From assembly GCF_003094615.1 (NCBI RefSeq), contig NZ_QDKO01000009.1, positions 496,001 to 560,000 on the forward strand: a DNA stretch of 64,000 nucleotides. The letters run 5' to 3'. The notes under the pieces are model-generated. The model did no database searches and was not told the DNA's origin. It saw only the letters and a list, made by a program, of their open reading frames with translations. The stretch comes from Caulobacter radicis (lineage in GTDB: Bacteria > Pseudomonadota > Alphaproteobacteria > Caulobacterales > Caulobacteraceae). Position numbers and translations under genes: made by a program. Positions within the stretch are counted from its first letter, which is position 1. Each line of letters opens with the position of its first letter. Below, in pieces: positions 53,601-61,702 of the stretch.

Positions 53601-53794
53601 TCGGCATGGGTCCCATGGCCCTGGCCCTGGGGGAGGGCGCCGAGCAGAACGCGCCCCTGGGCCGCGCCGTGATCGGTGGCCTGATCTTCGCCACCTGCGC
53701 CTCGCTGCTGTTCGTCCCGACCATCTTCGCCATCGTCCACGGCCGCCGCCCGCGCGCCGAGACCCCGTCCACCGAAGGACACGTCCATGCCTGA
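50612..53794 (+). CDS. RND efflux permease
   Basis: This 1060-residue inner-membrane permease has the RND plan: one N-terminal helix, a large periplasmic domain, helices 2-6, a second periplasmic domain and helices 8-12. GGLALAVGILVDDATVTIEN carries the Asp pair in helix 4 essential for proton transfer. The N-terminal PTDIFPEIRVPVVAV and the Asp motif suggest the hydrophobic/amphiphilic efflux (HAE) branch. The adaptor overlaps its stop by 8 bases and the outer-membrane factor follows. Confidence 0.95.
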   Translation: MISLVRTALARPYTFVVMAAMILIVGVLAILRTPTDIFPEIRVPVVAVAFTYNGLSPEDMSGRILTPYQRALTTTVNDIEHIEATSLQGIGVVKVYFQPGADIRLANAQITAVSQTLLRQMPTGTTPPLVLNYNASTVPIVQLALSGQGMSEQQLFDYGVNFIRTRLVTVPGAAVPFPFGGKTRQIQVDIDPQALLSKGLSATDVGAAIAAQTQITPAGFVKIGEFQYSLRLNNAPGSVDELNALPVRTVNGATIRLGDVAHVRDGSAPQQNVVHVDGQRSVLMTVLKSGATSTIAIVDGIKGALPELKAQLPAELSITPLNDQSTFVKAAVEGVVHEGALAAVLTSLMILLFLGSWRSTVIIAVSIPLAVLAAVAALAAFGQTLNVMTLGGLALAVGILVDDATVTIENINWHLEHGKDVKTAILDGAAQIVTPAFVSLLCICIVFVPMFFLPGVSGFLFVPMAMSVVFAMIASFLLSRTLVPTMAAFLLKPHAPHDQEAPSRNRLVRFQRGFERAFAKVRDAYAGLLGFALGARGKFVAGFLAFAVLSLALVPFLGRNFFPAVDSGSIAMHVRAPSGYRVEESAALFDRIQRQVRTIIPNAEIETIVDNIGLSTSGINVAYNASGTIGPMDGDILISLKKGHKPTDDYVKALRQELPKAFPTATFSFLPADVTSQILNFGSPAPIDIQVAGGDAATNQAYAQKILRAIRGVEGIADVRIQQPTGSPQLRFDADRTRIHALGLDERDVTASLAGAVAGSGQTAPVFWLNPQNGVSYPIVAQTPEYLIDSFEKLGAIPVTGSRVPNEAPQVLGGLGALSRGTTAAVVSQYNIQPMVNVYAATQGRDLGGVATDVQKVLKNLEKDKPAKVRVTLRGQYQTMNTAFSGMGWGLLGAVVMIYLLIVINFQSWLDPFVIISALPAALAGIAWMLFATGTPLSVPALTGAIMCMGVATANSILVVSFARERLAATGDAVQAAFEAGVTRFRPVLMTALAMIIGMGPMALALGEGAEQNAPLGRAVIGGLIFATCASLLFVPTIFAIVHGRRPRAETPSTEGHVHA

Positions 53795-54995
53795 CACCCT
53801 GCCCAAGACCGATCCGCGTCGGCTGCGCCGCCTGGCGCTGGTCGGCGCCGCGGGTTTCGCCCTGATCCTGGCGACGGGGGCGGCCGCCCGCTTCATGACC
53901 GGCAAGGACCTGGCCGGCGCCAGCCAGGACGCCGGCGTCGTCACCGTCAGCGTCGTGCGGCCCACCGCCGGCGAGGACGGCGCGCTGGTTCTGCCCGGCC
54001 GCCTGCAGGCCTGGAACCAGGCGCCGGTCTACGCCCGCACCGACGGCTACCTGCGCCGCTGGTACGTCGACATCGGCCAGCCGGTGAAGGCCGGCCAGGT
54101 GCTGGCCGAGATCGACGCGCCGGAAGTCGACCAGCAGTTGGTCGCCGCCCGCGCCGCCCTCGCCACCGCCTCGGCCCAGCGCGACCTGGCCGCCGTCGGC
54201 GCGGCGCGCTGGAAGCGTCTGGTCGGCGAGAACGCCGTCTCCCAGCAGGAGGCCGACGAGAAGCAGGGCGATCTGGCCGCCCGCGAAGCCATGCGCAACG
54301 AGGCCGCCGCCAATGTGCGCCGGCTGGAAAGCCTGGCCGCCTTCAAGCGCATCGTCGCGCCGTTCGACGGGGTGGTGACCAGTCGCGACACCGACCTGGG
54401 CGCCCTGATCAGCGCCGGCGGCGGCGCGCCGTCGCCGCTGTTCACGGTGTCGGACACCCGTCGGCTGCGCCTCTATGTCAGCGTGCCCCAGAGCATGGCC
54501 GCCTCGATCCGTCCGGGCATGACCGCCAGCTTCTCGAGCCCCGACCTGCCGGGCCAGTCGTTCCAGGCGCATCTGGTGCGCGCCGCCGACGCCGTCGACG
54601 CCCAGTCGGGCGCCATGCTGGTGCAGCTGGAGGTCGACAACGCCGCCGGCCAGCTGAAGCCCGGCGCCTACGCCCAGGTCAGCCTGGACCTCGGCAAGGG
54701 CGCGGCGAGCGCGCCGGCGACCCTGCGCGTGCCGGCCAACACCCTGCTGTTCCGCAAGGAGGGCACGGCCATCGCCGTGGTCGACAGCAACGGCAAGGTG
54801 CAGATCCGCAAGGTCATGATCGCCAAGGACCACGGTTCGGAGCTGGAGCTGGCCGGCGGCCTGGCCGCCAGCGACTGGGTGGTCAGCAGCCCGCCGGACG
54901 CCATCGCCGACGGCGACACGGTGCGCGCCATCCAGCCCAAGCCCGCCCCCGCCAAGACGGCGCAAGCCAACGGAGGCGCCGGTGCGCGCGGCTGA
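53787..54995 (+). CDS. RND efflux periplasmic adaptor (MFP)
   Basis: This 402-residue adaptor has an N-terminal anchor (about 14-32), VVRPTAGEDGALVLPGRLQA, a lipoyl-like half (TDGYLRRWYVDIGQPVKAGQ), a coiled-coil hairpin (about 105-170) and the beta-barrel domain. It bridges permease and outer-membrane channel. It is coupled to both neighbours by overlaps. Confidence 0.94.
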   Translation: MPDTLPKTDPRRLRRLALVGAAGFALILATGAAARFMTGKDLAGASQDAGVVTVSVVRPTAGEDGALVLPGRLQAWNQAPVYARTDGYLRRWYVDIGQPVKAGQVLAEIDAPEVDQQLVAARAALATASAQRDLAAVGAARWKRLVGENAVSQQEADEKQGDLAAREAMRNEAAANVRRLESLAAFKRIVAPFDGVVTSRDTDLGALISAGGGAPSPLFTVSDTRRLRLYVSVPQSMAASIRPGMTASFSSPDLPGQSFQAHLVRAADAVDAQSGAMLVQLEVDNAAGQLKPGAYAQVSLDLGKGAASAPATLRVPANTLLFRKEGTAIAVVDSNGKVQIRKVMIAKDHGSELELAGGLAASDWVVSSPPDAIADGDTVRAIQPKPAPAKTAQANGGAGARG

Positions 54996-56367
54996 CGCTG
55001 TCCTGCCCCTGGCGCTGCTGGGCCTGGCGGCTTGCAGCACGGCGCCGGCCTATGCGCCGCCGGCCGTCTCGACCCCGGCCGCCTTCCGCGACACCGGGCC
55101 CTGGACCCCTGCCGCCGCCGCCGCCCCACAGGCCGGCGACTGGTGGGCGGTGTTCGCCGACCCGACCCTGGCGGGACTGGAGCAGCGGCTGGCCGGCGGC
55201 AACGCCAGCCTGGCCCAGGCCCTGGCCCGCTATGACCAGGCCCGCGCCCTGGCCCGCCAGGCGCGCACGGACCTCTATCCCTCGGTGGGCGTCGACGCCG
55301 GCGCCGCCAGCCAGCGCACGATCTCGTCGGGCCGCACCGATCCGGTCGGGATCAGCGCCTCGGCCGCCTACGAACTCGACCTCTGGGGCCGGGTGCGCAA
55401 CCAGGTCGAGGCCGGCCGCGCCGACGCGCAGGCCAGCGCCGCCGACCTCGCCGCCGTGCGCCTGAGCCTGCAGGCGCAGCTGGCCGACGCCTATTTCCAG
55501 CTGCGCGGGGCCGACGCCCAGATCGCCGTGCTGGCCTCGACCGCCGACGCCTATCGCCAGGCGCTGGACCTGACCCGTCGCCGCCAGGTCGGCGGGGCGT
55601 CCAGCGCGCTCGACACCGGCCGCGCCGAGACCCAGCTGGCCACGGCGCTTTCGCAGCAGGAGCAGGCCCAGGCCGATCGCGCCCTGCTGGAGCACGCCCT
55701 GGCGGTGCTGGTCGGCGAACCGGCTTCCAGCTTCTCCGTAGCCTCCGTCGAAGGATTGTCGGACGCGCCGCGCACGCCGGTGAGCACGCCGTCGGCGGTG
55801 TTGCAACGCCGGCCCGACATCGCCGCGGCCGAGCGCCGGGTGGCCGCCGCCAACGCCCGCGTCGGCGTGGCCCGCGCCGCCTGGTTCCCGACCGTCACCC
55901 TGGCCGCCAGCGGCGGCTGGCAATCGACCGGCGGCGAGCTGCTGACCACGGCCAACCGCGTCTGGGCCCTGGGCCCGGCGGCCGCGGCCCTGCCGCTGCT
56001 GGACGGCGGCGCCCGCAAGGCCGAGGTCGCCCGCAGCCGGGCGGTGTTCGACGAGGCCGCCGCGGGCTATCGCCAGACCGTGCTCGACGCCTTCCGCGAG
56101 GTCGAGGACCAGATGGCGCTGGCCAACCGCCTGGCCGCCGCCCAGTCCCGTCAGGACGAGGCCGTCGACGCGGCCGCCCGCACCGCGGCCTTGGCCACGA
56201 CCCGCTACCGGGAAGGCGCGGCCAGCTATCTGGACGTGGTCACCGCCCAGACCGCCGAACTGGACGCCCGCCGCTCGGCCCTGGACCTGCGCACCCGCCG
56301 GCTGGCGGCGAGCGTGGATTTGATCCGCGCGCTCGGCGGCGGCTGGACAGGCGGGGAGGGCGCCTAG
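54982..56367 (+). CDS. NodT-type outer-membrane efflux lipoprotein
   Basis: This 461-residue protein starts at GTG, has a lipobox (LAAC, Cys18) and two OEP repeats of paired coiled coils: DWWAVFADPTLAGLEQRLAG and SVGVDAGAASQRT, then SAVLQRRPDIAAAERRVAAA. It forms the TolC-like trimeric channel for the RND pump. The start overlaps the adaptor stop by 14 bases. Confidence 0.94.
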   Translation: MRAADAVLPLALLGLAACSTAPAYAPPAVSTPAAFRDTGPWTPAAAAAPQAGDWWAVFADPTLAGLEQRLAGGNASLAQALARYDQARALARQARTDLYPSVGVDAGAASQRTISSGRTDPVGISASAAYELDLWGRVRNQVEAGRADAQASAADLAAVRLSLQAQLADAYFQLRGADAQIAVLASTADAYRQALDLTRRRQVGGASSALDTGRAETQLATALSQQEQAQADRALLEHALAVLVGEPASSFSVASVEGLSDAPRTPVSTPSAVLQRRPDIAAAERRVAAANARVGVARAAWFPTVTLAASGGWQSTGGELLTTANRVWALGPAAAALPLLDGGARKAEVARSRAVFDEAAAGYRQTVLDAFREVEDQMALANRLAAAQSRQDEAVDAAARTAALATTRYREGAASYLDVVTAQTAELDARRSALDLRTRRLAASVDLIRALGGGWTGGEGA

Positions 56368-56421
56368 GGTTCGGACTCAATTTTCCAGCGGCAAGACTGA
56401 AGTTCGAAACTTCCAACGATC

Positions 56422-56532
56422 GTCATCCCGGCCGCAGCGAAGCGGAGAGCCGGGACCCAGGGGCAACCGCAGTGCGCCGGCCGCTGGGTCCCGGCTCTAC
56501 GGCCCGCAATGCGGGCCTTCGGCCGGGATGAC
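56422..56532. repeat. Inverted-repeat element, family B (copy 2)
   Basis: A 111-bp element bounded by GTCATCCCGGCC (56422-56433) and GGCCGGGATGAC (56521-56532). The first 40 bases match the copy at 38792 except for one base. It fills most of the gap after the efflux operon; no gene is seen in 56368-56566. Confidence 0.82.
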
Positions 56533-56566
56533 GGCCTTCTTCACCAGCCCCAATCGAGTCCGGATC

Positions 56567-57061
56567 CTAGGGCTTCGCCGCCGCCGCCGGCTGGGGCTTG
56601 GGATACCAGAGCGCGTTGACGATCACCCAGCGGTCGCCGAACCGGCCAAGGTTCAGGTGGTCGACGAACCAGGGGGTCTCCACCCGCGCCACCGCCACGT
56701 TGCCGGCGACGTCGAGCACCCGCACGCTGCGGTCCCACTGCTCGCGCGGGGTCTTCAGGGCGCCCTGCCGGGTCAGGCCCGCCAGCTCGTCGCGGTTCAT
56801 GCGCCGCAGGCCGAGGGTCTCGTCGGGATCGGGCCGCGAGCGGATGGCGCGCTTGGCGAGGTCCGGGTGCAGCGAGCGGGTGACGCGCGCGACGTCGCCT
56901 TCCAGCTGGCCGTCGACATAGTCGTAGGCCACCGCCTCGACCGCCTTCACCGCCGCCGGATCGAGCGCCTGCGGCGCGACGGCCGCCGGTTGGACTGGAG
57001 CGGCGGCGGGCGGCGGGGTCGATCCGTCGAGAGCTATGGCGGCGAGCAGGGCGGCGATCAT
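56567..57061 (-). CDS. Putative lumazine-binding / NTF2-like secreted protein
   Basis: This 164-residue protein has a short hydrophobic leader, a Pro/Ala-rich linker and an NTF2-like cone domain: AYDYVDGQLEGDVARVTRSLHPDLAKR and DVAGNVAVARVETPWFVDHL, matching the putative lumazine-binding family. A TRP-rich end (GDRWVIVNALWYP) is usual. The role is unknown. GGAG precedes the ATG at 57061. Confidence 0.7.
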   Translation of the reverse strand: MIAALLAAIALDGSTPPPAAAPVQPAAVAPQALDPAAVKAVEAVAYDYVDGQLEGDVARVTRSLHPDLAKRAIRSRPDPDETLGLRRMNRDELAGLTRQGALKTPREQWDRSVRVLDVAGNVAVARVETPWFVDHLNLGRFGDRWVIVNALWYPKPQPAAAAKP

Positions 57062-57092
57062 GGGCGTCTCCGAGTTGCGGATGAGAGGGGTG

Positions 57093-57470
57093 TCACTCGA
57101 CGGGCCGGGTCCAGACGAGGGCGGCGAGGTCCTTGGACTTCAGGTCGATCTCCTCGCCCTCGGGCGTGCCGTACTGAAAGCCCTCCAGGCAGGTCGGAAA
57201 GCCGTCCTCGAGCCAGAGGACGAACCCCATCAGCAGGGTCTTGCCGTCGACCGCGACCTCGGCGGTGGGCCCCTCGAGCGTACGCGTGGGCCAGACGACG
57301 GGCGGCTGGCCCCTGTCGACGTCGAAGCAGGTGTAGAAGCCGTGGCCGGTGTTCTCGCGCTCAGGCAGCCGCATCGTCGCCAGCAGCGAGCGCAGCTGCC
57401 GCGCGATGGCCGGCCGGCCGTCGCAGATCGCGCCCAGCGCGGCCTTTTCAAGATCCGTGAAACCCGACAT
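57093..57470 (-). CDS. Conserved hypothetical protein (125 aa)
   Basis: This 125-residue soluble protein starts MSGFTDLEKAALGAIC, then ARQLRSLLATMRLPERENTG and a beta-rich part VDGKTLLMGFVLWLEDGFP. AGGGGGG precedes the ATG. I do not recognise the family. It lies 31 bp from the lumazine-binding-like gene, in the same direction. Confidence 0.6.
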   Translation of the reverse strand: MSGFTDLEKAALGAICDGRPAIARQLRSLLATMRLPERENTGHGFYTCFDVDRGQPPVVWPTRTLEGPTAEVAVDGKTLLMGFVLWLEDGFPTCLEGFQYGTPEGEEIDLKSKDLAALVWTRPVE

Positions 57471-57532
57471 GCGCCCCCCTGGGCGCGACCTTAGCGCCAA
57501 GGTCGCGGGTCGCCTATGGGGGCTCTTAGGGC

Positions 57533-58972
57533 TCAGGCCTCGGCCGGCTCGATCCTGCGAGCGGCGGGCTCCTGCGGATCGCCGCTCGCGACCGTCCCGC
57601 CGGGCAGGACGAAGCCGATCAGAACCTCGCCGTCCTCGCAGCGGGCGAACACCGTGCCGCCGTGCATCGTGACGATGGCCTTGACCACGGCCAGGCCCAG
57701 GCCATGGACGTCGTGGCTGTGCTCGCGGGCCCGGTCGAGGCGATAGAAGCGGTCGAACAGCCGCGCCAGGTGCGCCTCGGGGATCGGACCGCCGCGGTTG
57801 CGCACGCCGAGGCACACCTTGCCGTCCTGCGGCTCGATGGTCACCCTCACGGTCTTGCAGTCGACGCCGTGGCGGATGGCGTTGTCGAGCAGGTTGGTCA
57901 CCGCCCGGCCCAGCAGCGAGGCGTCGGCCGCCACCATGCCGTCGCCGACCACCTCCAGCCGCACGCCGGCGTCCTCGAACAAGACGTCCAGGAAGTCGGC
58001 GGTCTTGTGGGTCAGGCCGGCCAGCGACACGGGTTCGAGATTGGCCGCCAGCGCGCCCTGGTCGGCGCGGGCCATGAACAGCATGTCGTTGATGATGCAG
58101 CGCAGGCGGTCCAGCTCTTCCAGGTTCGAGTGCAGCACCTCTTCCAGCTCGCCGGTGTCGCGCGGGCGGGACAGGGCCACCTGGGTCTGGCCGATCAGGT
58201 TGCCCAGCGGCGTGCGCAGTTCGTGGGCGACGTCGGCGTTGAACGAGGCCAGGCGCTCATAGGCGTCCTGCAGGCGATCCAGCGCGCCGTTGAAGGCGGT
58301 CATCAGGCCTACCAGCTCGGTCGGCAGGTTCTGGGTCGGCATGCGCAGGCCAAGGTCGTTGGGATTCAGCGCGCGGGCCCGCTGCGACAGCCGGTCGACG
58401 GGGGCCAGGCCCTTGCGGGCGACCCACCAGCCCAGCAGGCTGACCAGCGCGATCGTCACCAGCGAAACGGCCAGCACCCCGACGCCCAGCACCTTGCGCG
58501 AGGCGTCGAACGGCGCGGTGTCGGCGGCGATCACCAGCCGCACCTCCGGCCGCTCCAGATAGGGCGGCACGCGGCGGGTCAGCGTCATGTAGCGCCTGCC
58601 GTCGAAATGGATCAGGTCGATGCCGTCGCGCGCCCGGGCCAGGGCGTCGTCGGGGGCGAAGCGGAAGCGGGCGTCGGGGCAGTCGACGCGGTAGCGGATG
58701 CTGCCGTTGGCCGGGGTGAACGACTGCAGCTTGTCGCCCAGCATCGGCCAGCGCTTGGGATCGCCGGCGTGGCGGATCATCGCGTCGATGATCTCCATGC
58801 GGGCGTTCAGCTCCTCGGCCTGGTGGCGGCGCAGCTCCAGGCTCTGGAAGCCGAAGATCGCCACGCCGGCCAGCACCGACACCAGGGTCGTGGCGATGGC
58901 GAACATCAGGGCCAGGCGCCCGGCTATGGACTGAGGTCCGATGGCCTTGGGGGCGATGGGGGCGGGGGTCAT
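57533..58972 (-). CDS. Heavy-metal-type sensor histidine kinase
   Basis: This 479-residue kinase has helix 1 (about 19-42), a periplasmic region, helix 2 (about 162-182), HAMP and His250 in SFNADVAHELRTPLGNLIG. The ATPase domain has NLLDNAIRHG and RLFDRFYRLDRAREHSHDVH, GLGLAVVKAI. This sequence pattern is that of CusS/IrlS heavy-metal kinases. It overlaps its response regulator by 4 bases and so is the same operon. The metal is not known. Confidence 0.93.
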   Translation of the reverse strand: MTPAPIAPKAIGPQSIAGRLALMFAIATTLVSVLAGVAIFGFQSLELRRHQAEELNARMEIIDAMIRHAGDPKRWPMLGDKLQSFTPANGSIRYRVDCPDARFRFAPDDALARARDGIDLIHFDGRRYMTLTRRVPPYLERPEVRLVIAADTAPFDASRKVLGVGVLAVSLVTIALVSLLGWWVARKGLAPVDRLSQRARALNPNDLGLRMPTQNLPTELVGLMTAFNGALDRLQDAYERLASFNADVAHELRTPLGNLIGQTQVALSRPRDTGELEEVLHSNLEELDRLRCIINDMLFMARADQGALAANLEPVSLAGLTHKTADFLDVLFEDAGVRLEVVGDGMVAADASLLGRAVTNLLDNAIRHGVDCKTVRVTIEPQDGKVCLGVRNRGGPIPEAHLARLFDRFYRLDRAREHSHDVHGLGLAVVKAIVTMHGGTVFARCEDGEVLIGFVLPGGTVASGDPQEPAARRIEPAEA

Positions 58973-59652
58973 TCGGGGCTTCCGTCGGGACGGTGCTCGA
59001 GCACGTAGCCCATGCCGCGCACGGTGTGCAGCAGCTTGGTCTCGAACATGCCGTCGATCTTGGCCCGCAGGCGCTTGATGGCCACCTCGACGACGTTGGT
59101 GTTGGTGTCGAAATTGATGTCCCAGACCAGCTCGGTGATGATGGTCTTGGAGACGATCTGCGACTGGCGACGGCCGAGCACCGCCAGCAGGGCGAACTCC
59201 TTGGCCGTCAGGTTCAGGCGGCGGCCGGCGCGGGTGGCGCGGCGGGCCAGCAGGTCCAGGTGCAGGTCGCCGACGGTGATGGTGGTGGCCTCGCCGCGGC
59301 CACGCCGGGTGATGGCCTGCAGGCGCGCCAGCAGCTCCAGGAACGAGAACGGCTTGACCAGGTAGTCGTCGGCCCCGGCGCCCAGGCCGCGCAGGCGGTC
59401 GTCGACGCTGTCGCGGGCGGTCAGCATGATCACCGGCGTCTGGCGGGTCTGGCGCAGGCGCTCCAGCATGGCCACGCCGTCCAGGCCCGGCAGCATGCCG
59501 TCCAGCACGATGGCGTCGTAGTCGAGGGTCTGGGCCAGGTGCAGGCCGTCTTCGCCGTCGCCGACGAAGTCGACGGAATAGCCCTGCTCCGTCAGCCCCT
59601 TGCGCAGGTAGGCGACGGTCTTGGGTTCGTCCTCGACGATCAGGATCTTCAT
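58969..59652 (-). CDS. OmpR-type response regulator, heavy-metal branch
   Basis: This 227-residue regulator has a receiver with Glu7-Asp8, phospho-acceptor Asp51 in IVLDGMLPG and Lys100, and a winged-helix DNA-binding domain (LNLTAKEFALLAVLGRRQSQ, NVVEVAIKRLRAKID). It matches CusR/CopR-like proteins. Start 59652 gives MKILIVEDEP; the longer frame to 59745 is unconserved. The paralogue pair lies divergently beyond it. Confidence 0.94.
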   Translation of the reverse strand: MKILIVEDEPKTVAYLRKGLTEQGYSVDFVGDGEDGLHLAQTLDYDAIVLDGMLPGLDGVAMLERLRQTRQTPVIMLTARDSVDDRLRGLGAGADDYLVKPFSFLELLARLQAITRRGRGEATTITVGDLHLDLLARRATRAGRRLNLTAKEFALLAVLGRRQSQIVSKTIITELVWDINFDTNTNVVEVAIKRLRAKIDGMFETKLLHTVRGMGYVLEHRPDGSPE

Positions 59653-59960
59653 GGTGGCGGCGGCCCGGCGGCGCGGTGTTCGTGCGGCGGAGGCGTAAGG
59701 CCTCCTCGAACAGCTTTGATACAGCGTCCTCGCGCCGACCGCCACGGCTGGGGCGGGAAGGGGGCTCGGTGGCGGCCGGGCGAGAACTGCAGCCTAGGTG
59801 CCAGAGCGCTCCGGTCGCCAGGCTGACGCCAGCATGACATTTCTGACCGGAAGGCTGCGGCGGCGTCGATGCGCGCCATCGCCAATTGCGGAGCTCTTCG
59901 ATTCATGTCCAGGTTGCGCCCGATTTCGGCGCGGCGCGCGCCATGTACGAGGGGCGAGTG
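59653..59960. other. Intergenic region without a gene
   Basis: This 308-bp gap between the metal-type response regulator and the tandem paralogues holds only TGAC repeats and GC-rich sequence; I see no convincing ORF, terminator or RNA. Confidence 0.6.
59825..59848. promoter_or_regulatory. TGAC repeats in the gap before the tandem paralogues
   Basis: TGAC occurs at 59825, 59836 and 59845 in the 308-bp gap 59653-59960, which has no gene. Spacings of 11 and 9 bp resemble response-regulator direct repeats. The rest of the gap is GC-rich without clear promoter motifs. Confidence 0.25.
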
Positions 59961-60620
59961 ATGGCGATCTGGACGATCGAGGTGGTCAACGAGACCGGGG
60001 CGGCCAAGGACTTCTTCGTCTACAGCGAGCCGCCCAAGGTGCGGTTTTCCGGCCAGGCGGTCGCGGTCCATCCCTGCGCCTGGATCACCTATCCGGGGAT
60101 CCAGCCCGGCGATCGCAGGCGCTCGACCTTCAGCGAGAGCATCGCCATCTACGTAGACCTGAGCGGCGCGAAGCCCGAGCCGGGCGTGGTGCTGGTGGAA
60201 AGCGCCAACGTGCCGGTCGACGCCCGGGCGCGCGACAGCGTCAGCCTGCTCAACGACTTCAACAGCGGCATCTTCGGGCCCGTGGAGCATGACCGTTCGG
60301 ACTACGGCACGGTCTCGCTGCATACGCCCGATCCGCTGTCCCGCAATTCGTTCCCGCCGCCCTCGACGATCGGGCTGGGCAAGTACGGCGACAGCGACCT
60401 GCCGTACCCGATCGCCGGTTTCCCGCCCCAGGCCGGCGGCGTGTTCGTCATCGAGCCGTCGCATCGCTTCCATCTGGCGCAGGGACGTCCGCTGCGCGGC
60501 GAAGCGCTGGCGCTGCATCCGCCGTCGCTGGTCGCCGTCGACTTCGACCAGGACAAGCTGACGGCGACGATCGTGGCCAAGGCCGACGGGACCTTCGCCG
60601 TCACCTACGAGCCCATCTGA
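59961..60620 (+). CDS. Uncharacterised protein, first of two tandem paralogues
   Basis: This 219-residue protein begins MAIWTIEVVNETGAAKDFF and has no signal or membrane segment. It shares with the next gene the N-terminal WTIE-VN motif, VAVHPCAW/VAVWPAVC, the TFSE segment and a C-terminal FHL-x2-G-R-x2-RG, DF, ADGTFAVTYEP pattern. Beta-rich; no known domain is recognised. A GAGGGG precedes the ATG; the upstream ATG at 59886 is rejected because only the shorter form matches the paralogue. Confidence 0.78.
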   Translation: MAIWTIEVVNETGAAKDFFVYSEPPKVRFSGQAVAVHPCAWITYPGIQPGDRRRSTFSESIAIYVDLSGAKPEPGVVLVESANVPVDARARDSVSLLNDFNSGIFGPVEHDRSDYGTVSLHTPDPLSRNSFPPPSTIGLGKYGDSDLPYPIAGFPPQAGGVFVIEPSHRFHLAQGRPLRGEALALHPPSLVAVDFDQDKLTATIVAKADGTFAVTYEPI

Positions 60621-60636
60621 TCGAGCGGAGGCGAGC

Positions 60637-61299
60637 ATGGCGGTCTGGACGATCGAGATCGTGAACGGCGGCGCCAAGGCCCGCAGCTACGCGCTGCTGC
60701 CCGCGCCGCCGGACGTCACCCTGGACGGCGCGCCGGTCGCGGTATGGCCCGCCGTCTGCGCGCCCTTCGATTATGTCGAGCCGAACGCGCCCCGGGCGAC
60801 CACCTTCAGCGAGGCCGTGCAGGCGCTGTTCGCCTTTCCGGCCAAGGTGGAGGTCGAGCGCGTGATCAAGGCGGCTTTCACGGCGCCGGTGAACCCGCTG
60901 GCCCGCGACCTCGTCACGATCACCCACATGGACCACGAGGGCCCCAGCCGGGGCTTTGCAGAGAAACTCACCGCCGGCGCCGCCGAGCCCGGTCACTTCG
61001 CGATCGACACCAAGGCCGATTTTCCGGAAGGCGACGGGGTCGTGCTGGGCATGACCAAGCAGATCGACAGCAACGAGCCCGTACCGGCGGCGGTGTTCGA
61101 CGCCCGGCCGCACGTCACCTACCAGATCCGGCCGCGGCCGGTGTTCCACCTGGTCGAGGGGCGCTACGTGCGCGGCAAGGTGCTGGACCTGTCGGCCAAG
61201 GGCGGCGCGGTCATCGACTTCACGGGCCGCGAGCGGGCAAAGGCCACCGTCGTCCAGGCGGCCGACGGCGTCTTCTCGGTGACGTACGATCCGGCCTGA
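60637..61299 (+). CDS. Uncharacterised protein, second tandem paralogue
   Basis: This 220-residue protein (MAVWTIEIVNGGAKARSYAL) lies 16 bp after its paralogue. The C-terminus VFHLVEGRYVRGKVLDLS, IDF, AADGVFSVTYDPA matches the first copy. GGAGGCG precedes the ATG. The middle diverges between copies, which suggests an old duplication with different surface roles. The function is unknown. Confidence 0.78.
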   Translation: MAVWTIEIVNGGAKARSYALLPAPPDVTLDGAPVAVWPAVCAPFDYVEPNAPRATTFSEAVQALFAFPAKVEVERVIKAAFTAPVNPLARDLVTITHMDHEGPSRGFAEKLTAGAAEPGHFAIDTKADFPEGDGVVLGMTKQIDSNEPVPAAVFDARPHVTYQIRPRPVFHLVEGRYVRGKVLDLSAKGGAVIDFTGRERAKATVVQAADGVFSVTYDPA

Positions 61300-61305
61300 C
61301 GCGCG

Positions 61306-61665
61306 TCAGTCGACGCAGATCGCGCCCGTCGCCTTGCCGTTCACGACCTTGGCGTAGCAGCCGAACTGCACGTTCGAGCGCTTGCACTGGCCGGTCACCG
61401 GCGCGTCGTTGGGCTCGAGATTACCCTCGACGATGCAGCCGCCCTGGCACTGGGCGTTGTCGGTGCAGGCCTTGCCGGCGTCGGCATAGGGCACGACGCA
61501 GGTGGGCAGGCCCCGGCGGCCGACCGTCTCGATCTGGCCGCCGCGCGCGGCGCAGGTCTCGGCGGTGTCGCTGCCCGAAGCCGCTTGCGTCGGCGACGGC
61601 GGAGGAGCCGTCGGGGCGCAGGCGGCCAGGGTCAGCAGGGCAGCGGCGATCAGCGGCAGGCGCAT
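61306..61665 (-). CDS. Cysteine-rich lipoprotein
   Basis: This 119-residue protein has a lipobox (LAAC, Cys16) and a mature region with eight Cys: ETCAARGG, LPTCVVP, KACTDNAQCQGGCIVEGN, GQCKRS, FGCYAK and AICVD. A disulfide-rich envelope lipoprotein; CTDNAQCQGGC resembles small extracellular cysteine domains. No function known. It lies 37 bp past purL on the same strand. Confidence 0.72.
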   Translation of the reverse strand: MRLPLIAAALLTLAACAPTAPPPSPTQAASGSDTAETCAARGGQIETVGRRGLPTCVVPYADAGKACTDNAQCQGGCIVEGNLEPNDAPVTGQCKRSNVQFGCYAKVVNGKATGAICVD

Positions 61666-61702
61666 CTGGAACACTCTTTCGATACTCTCGCCGCTCGGAC
61701 GA

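Noticed and set aside
50411..53965. Very long antisense frame over the RND permease
   Set aside because: Low-complexity antisense translation; the sense frame has full RND motifs.
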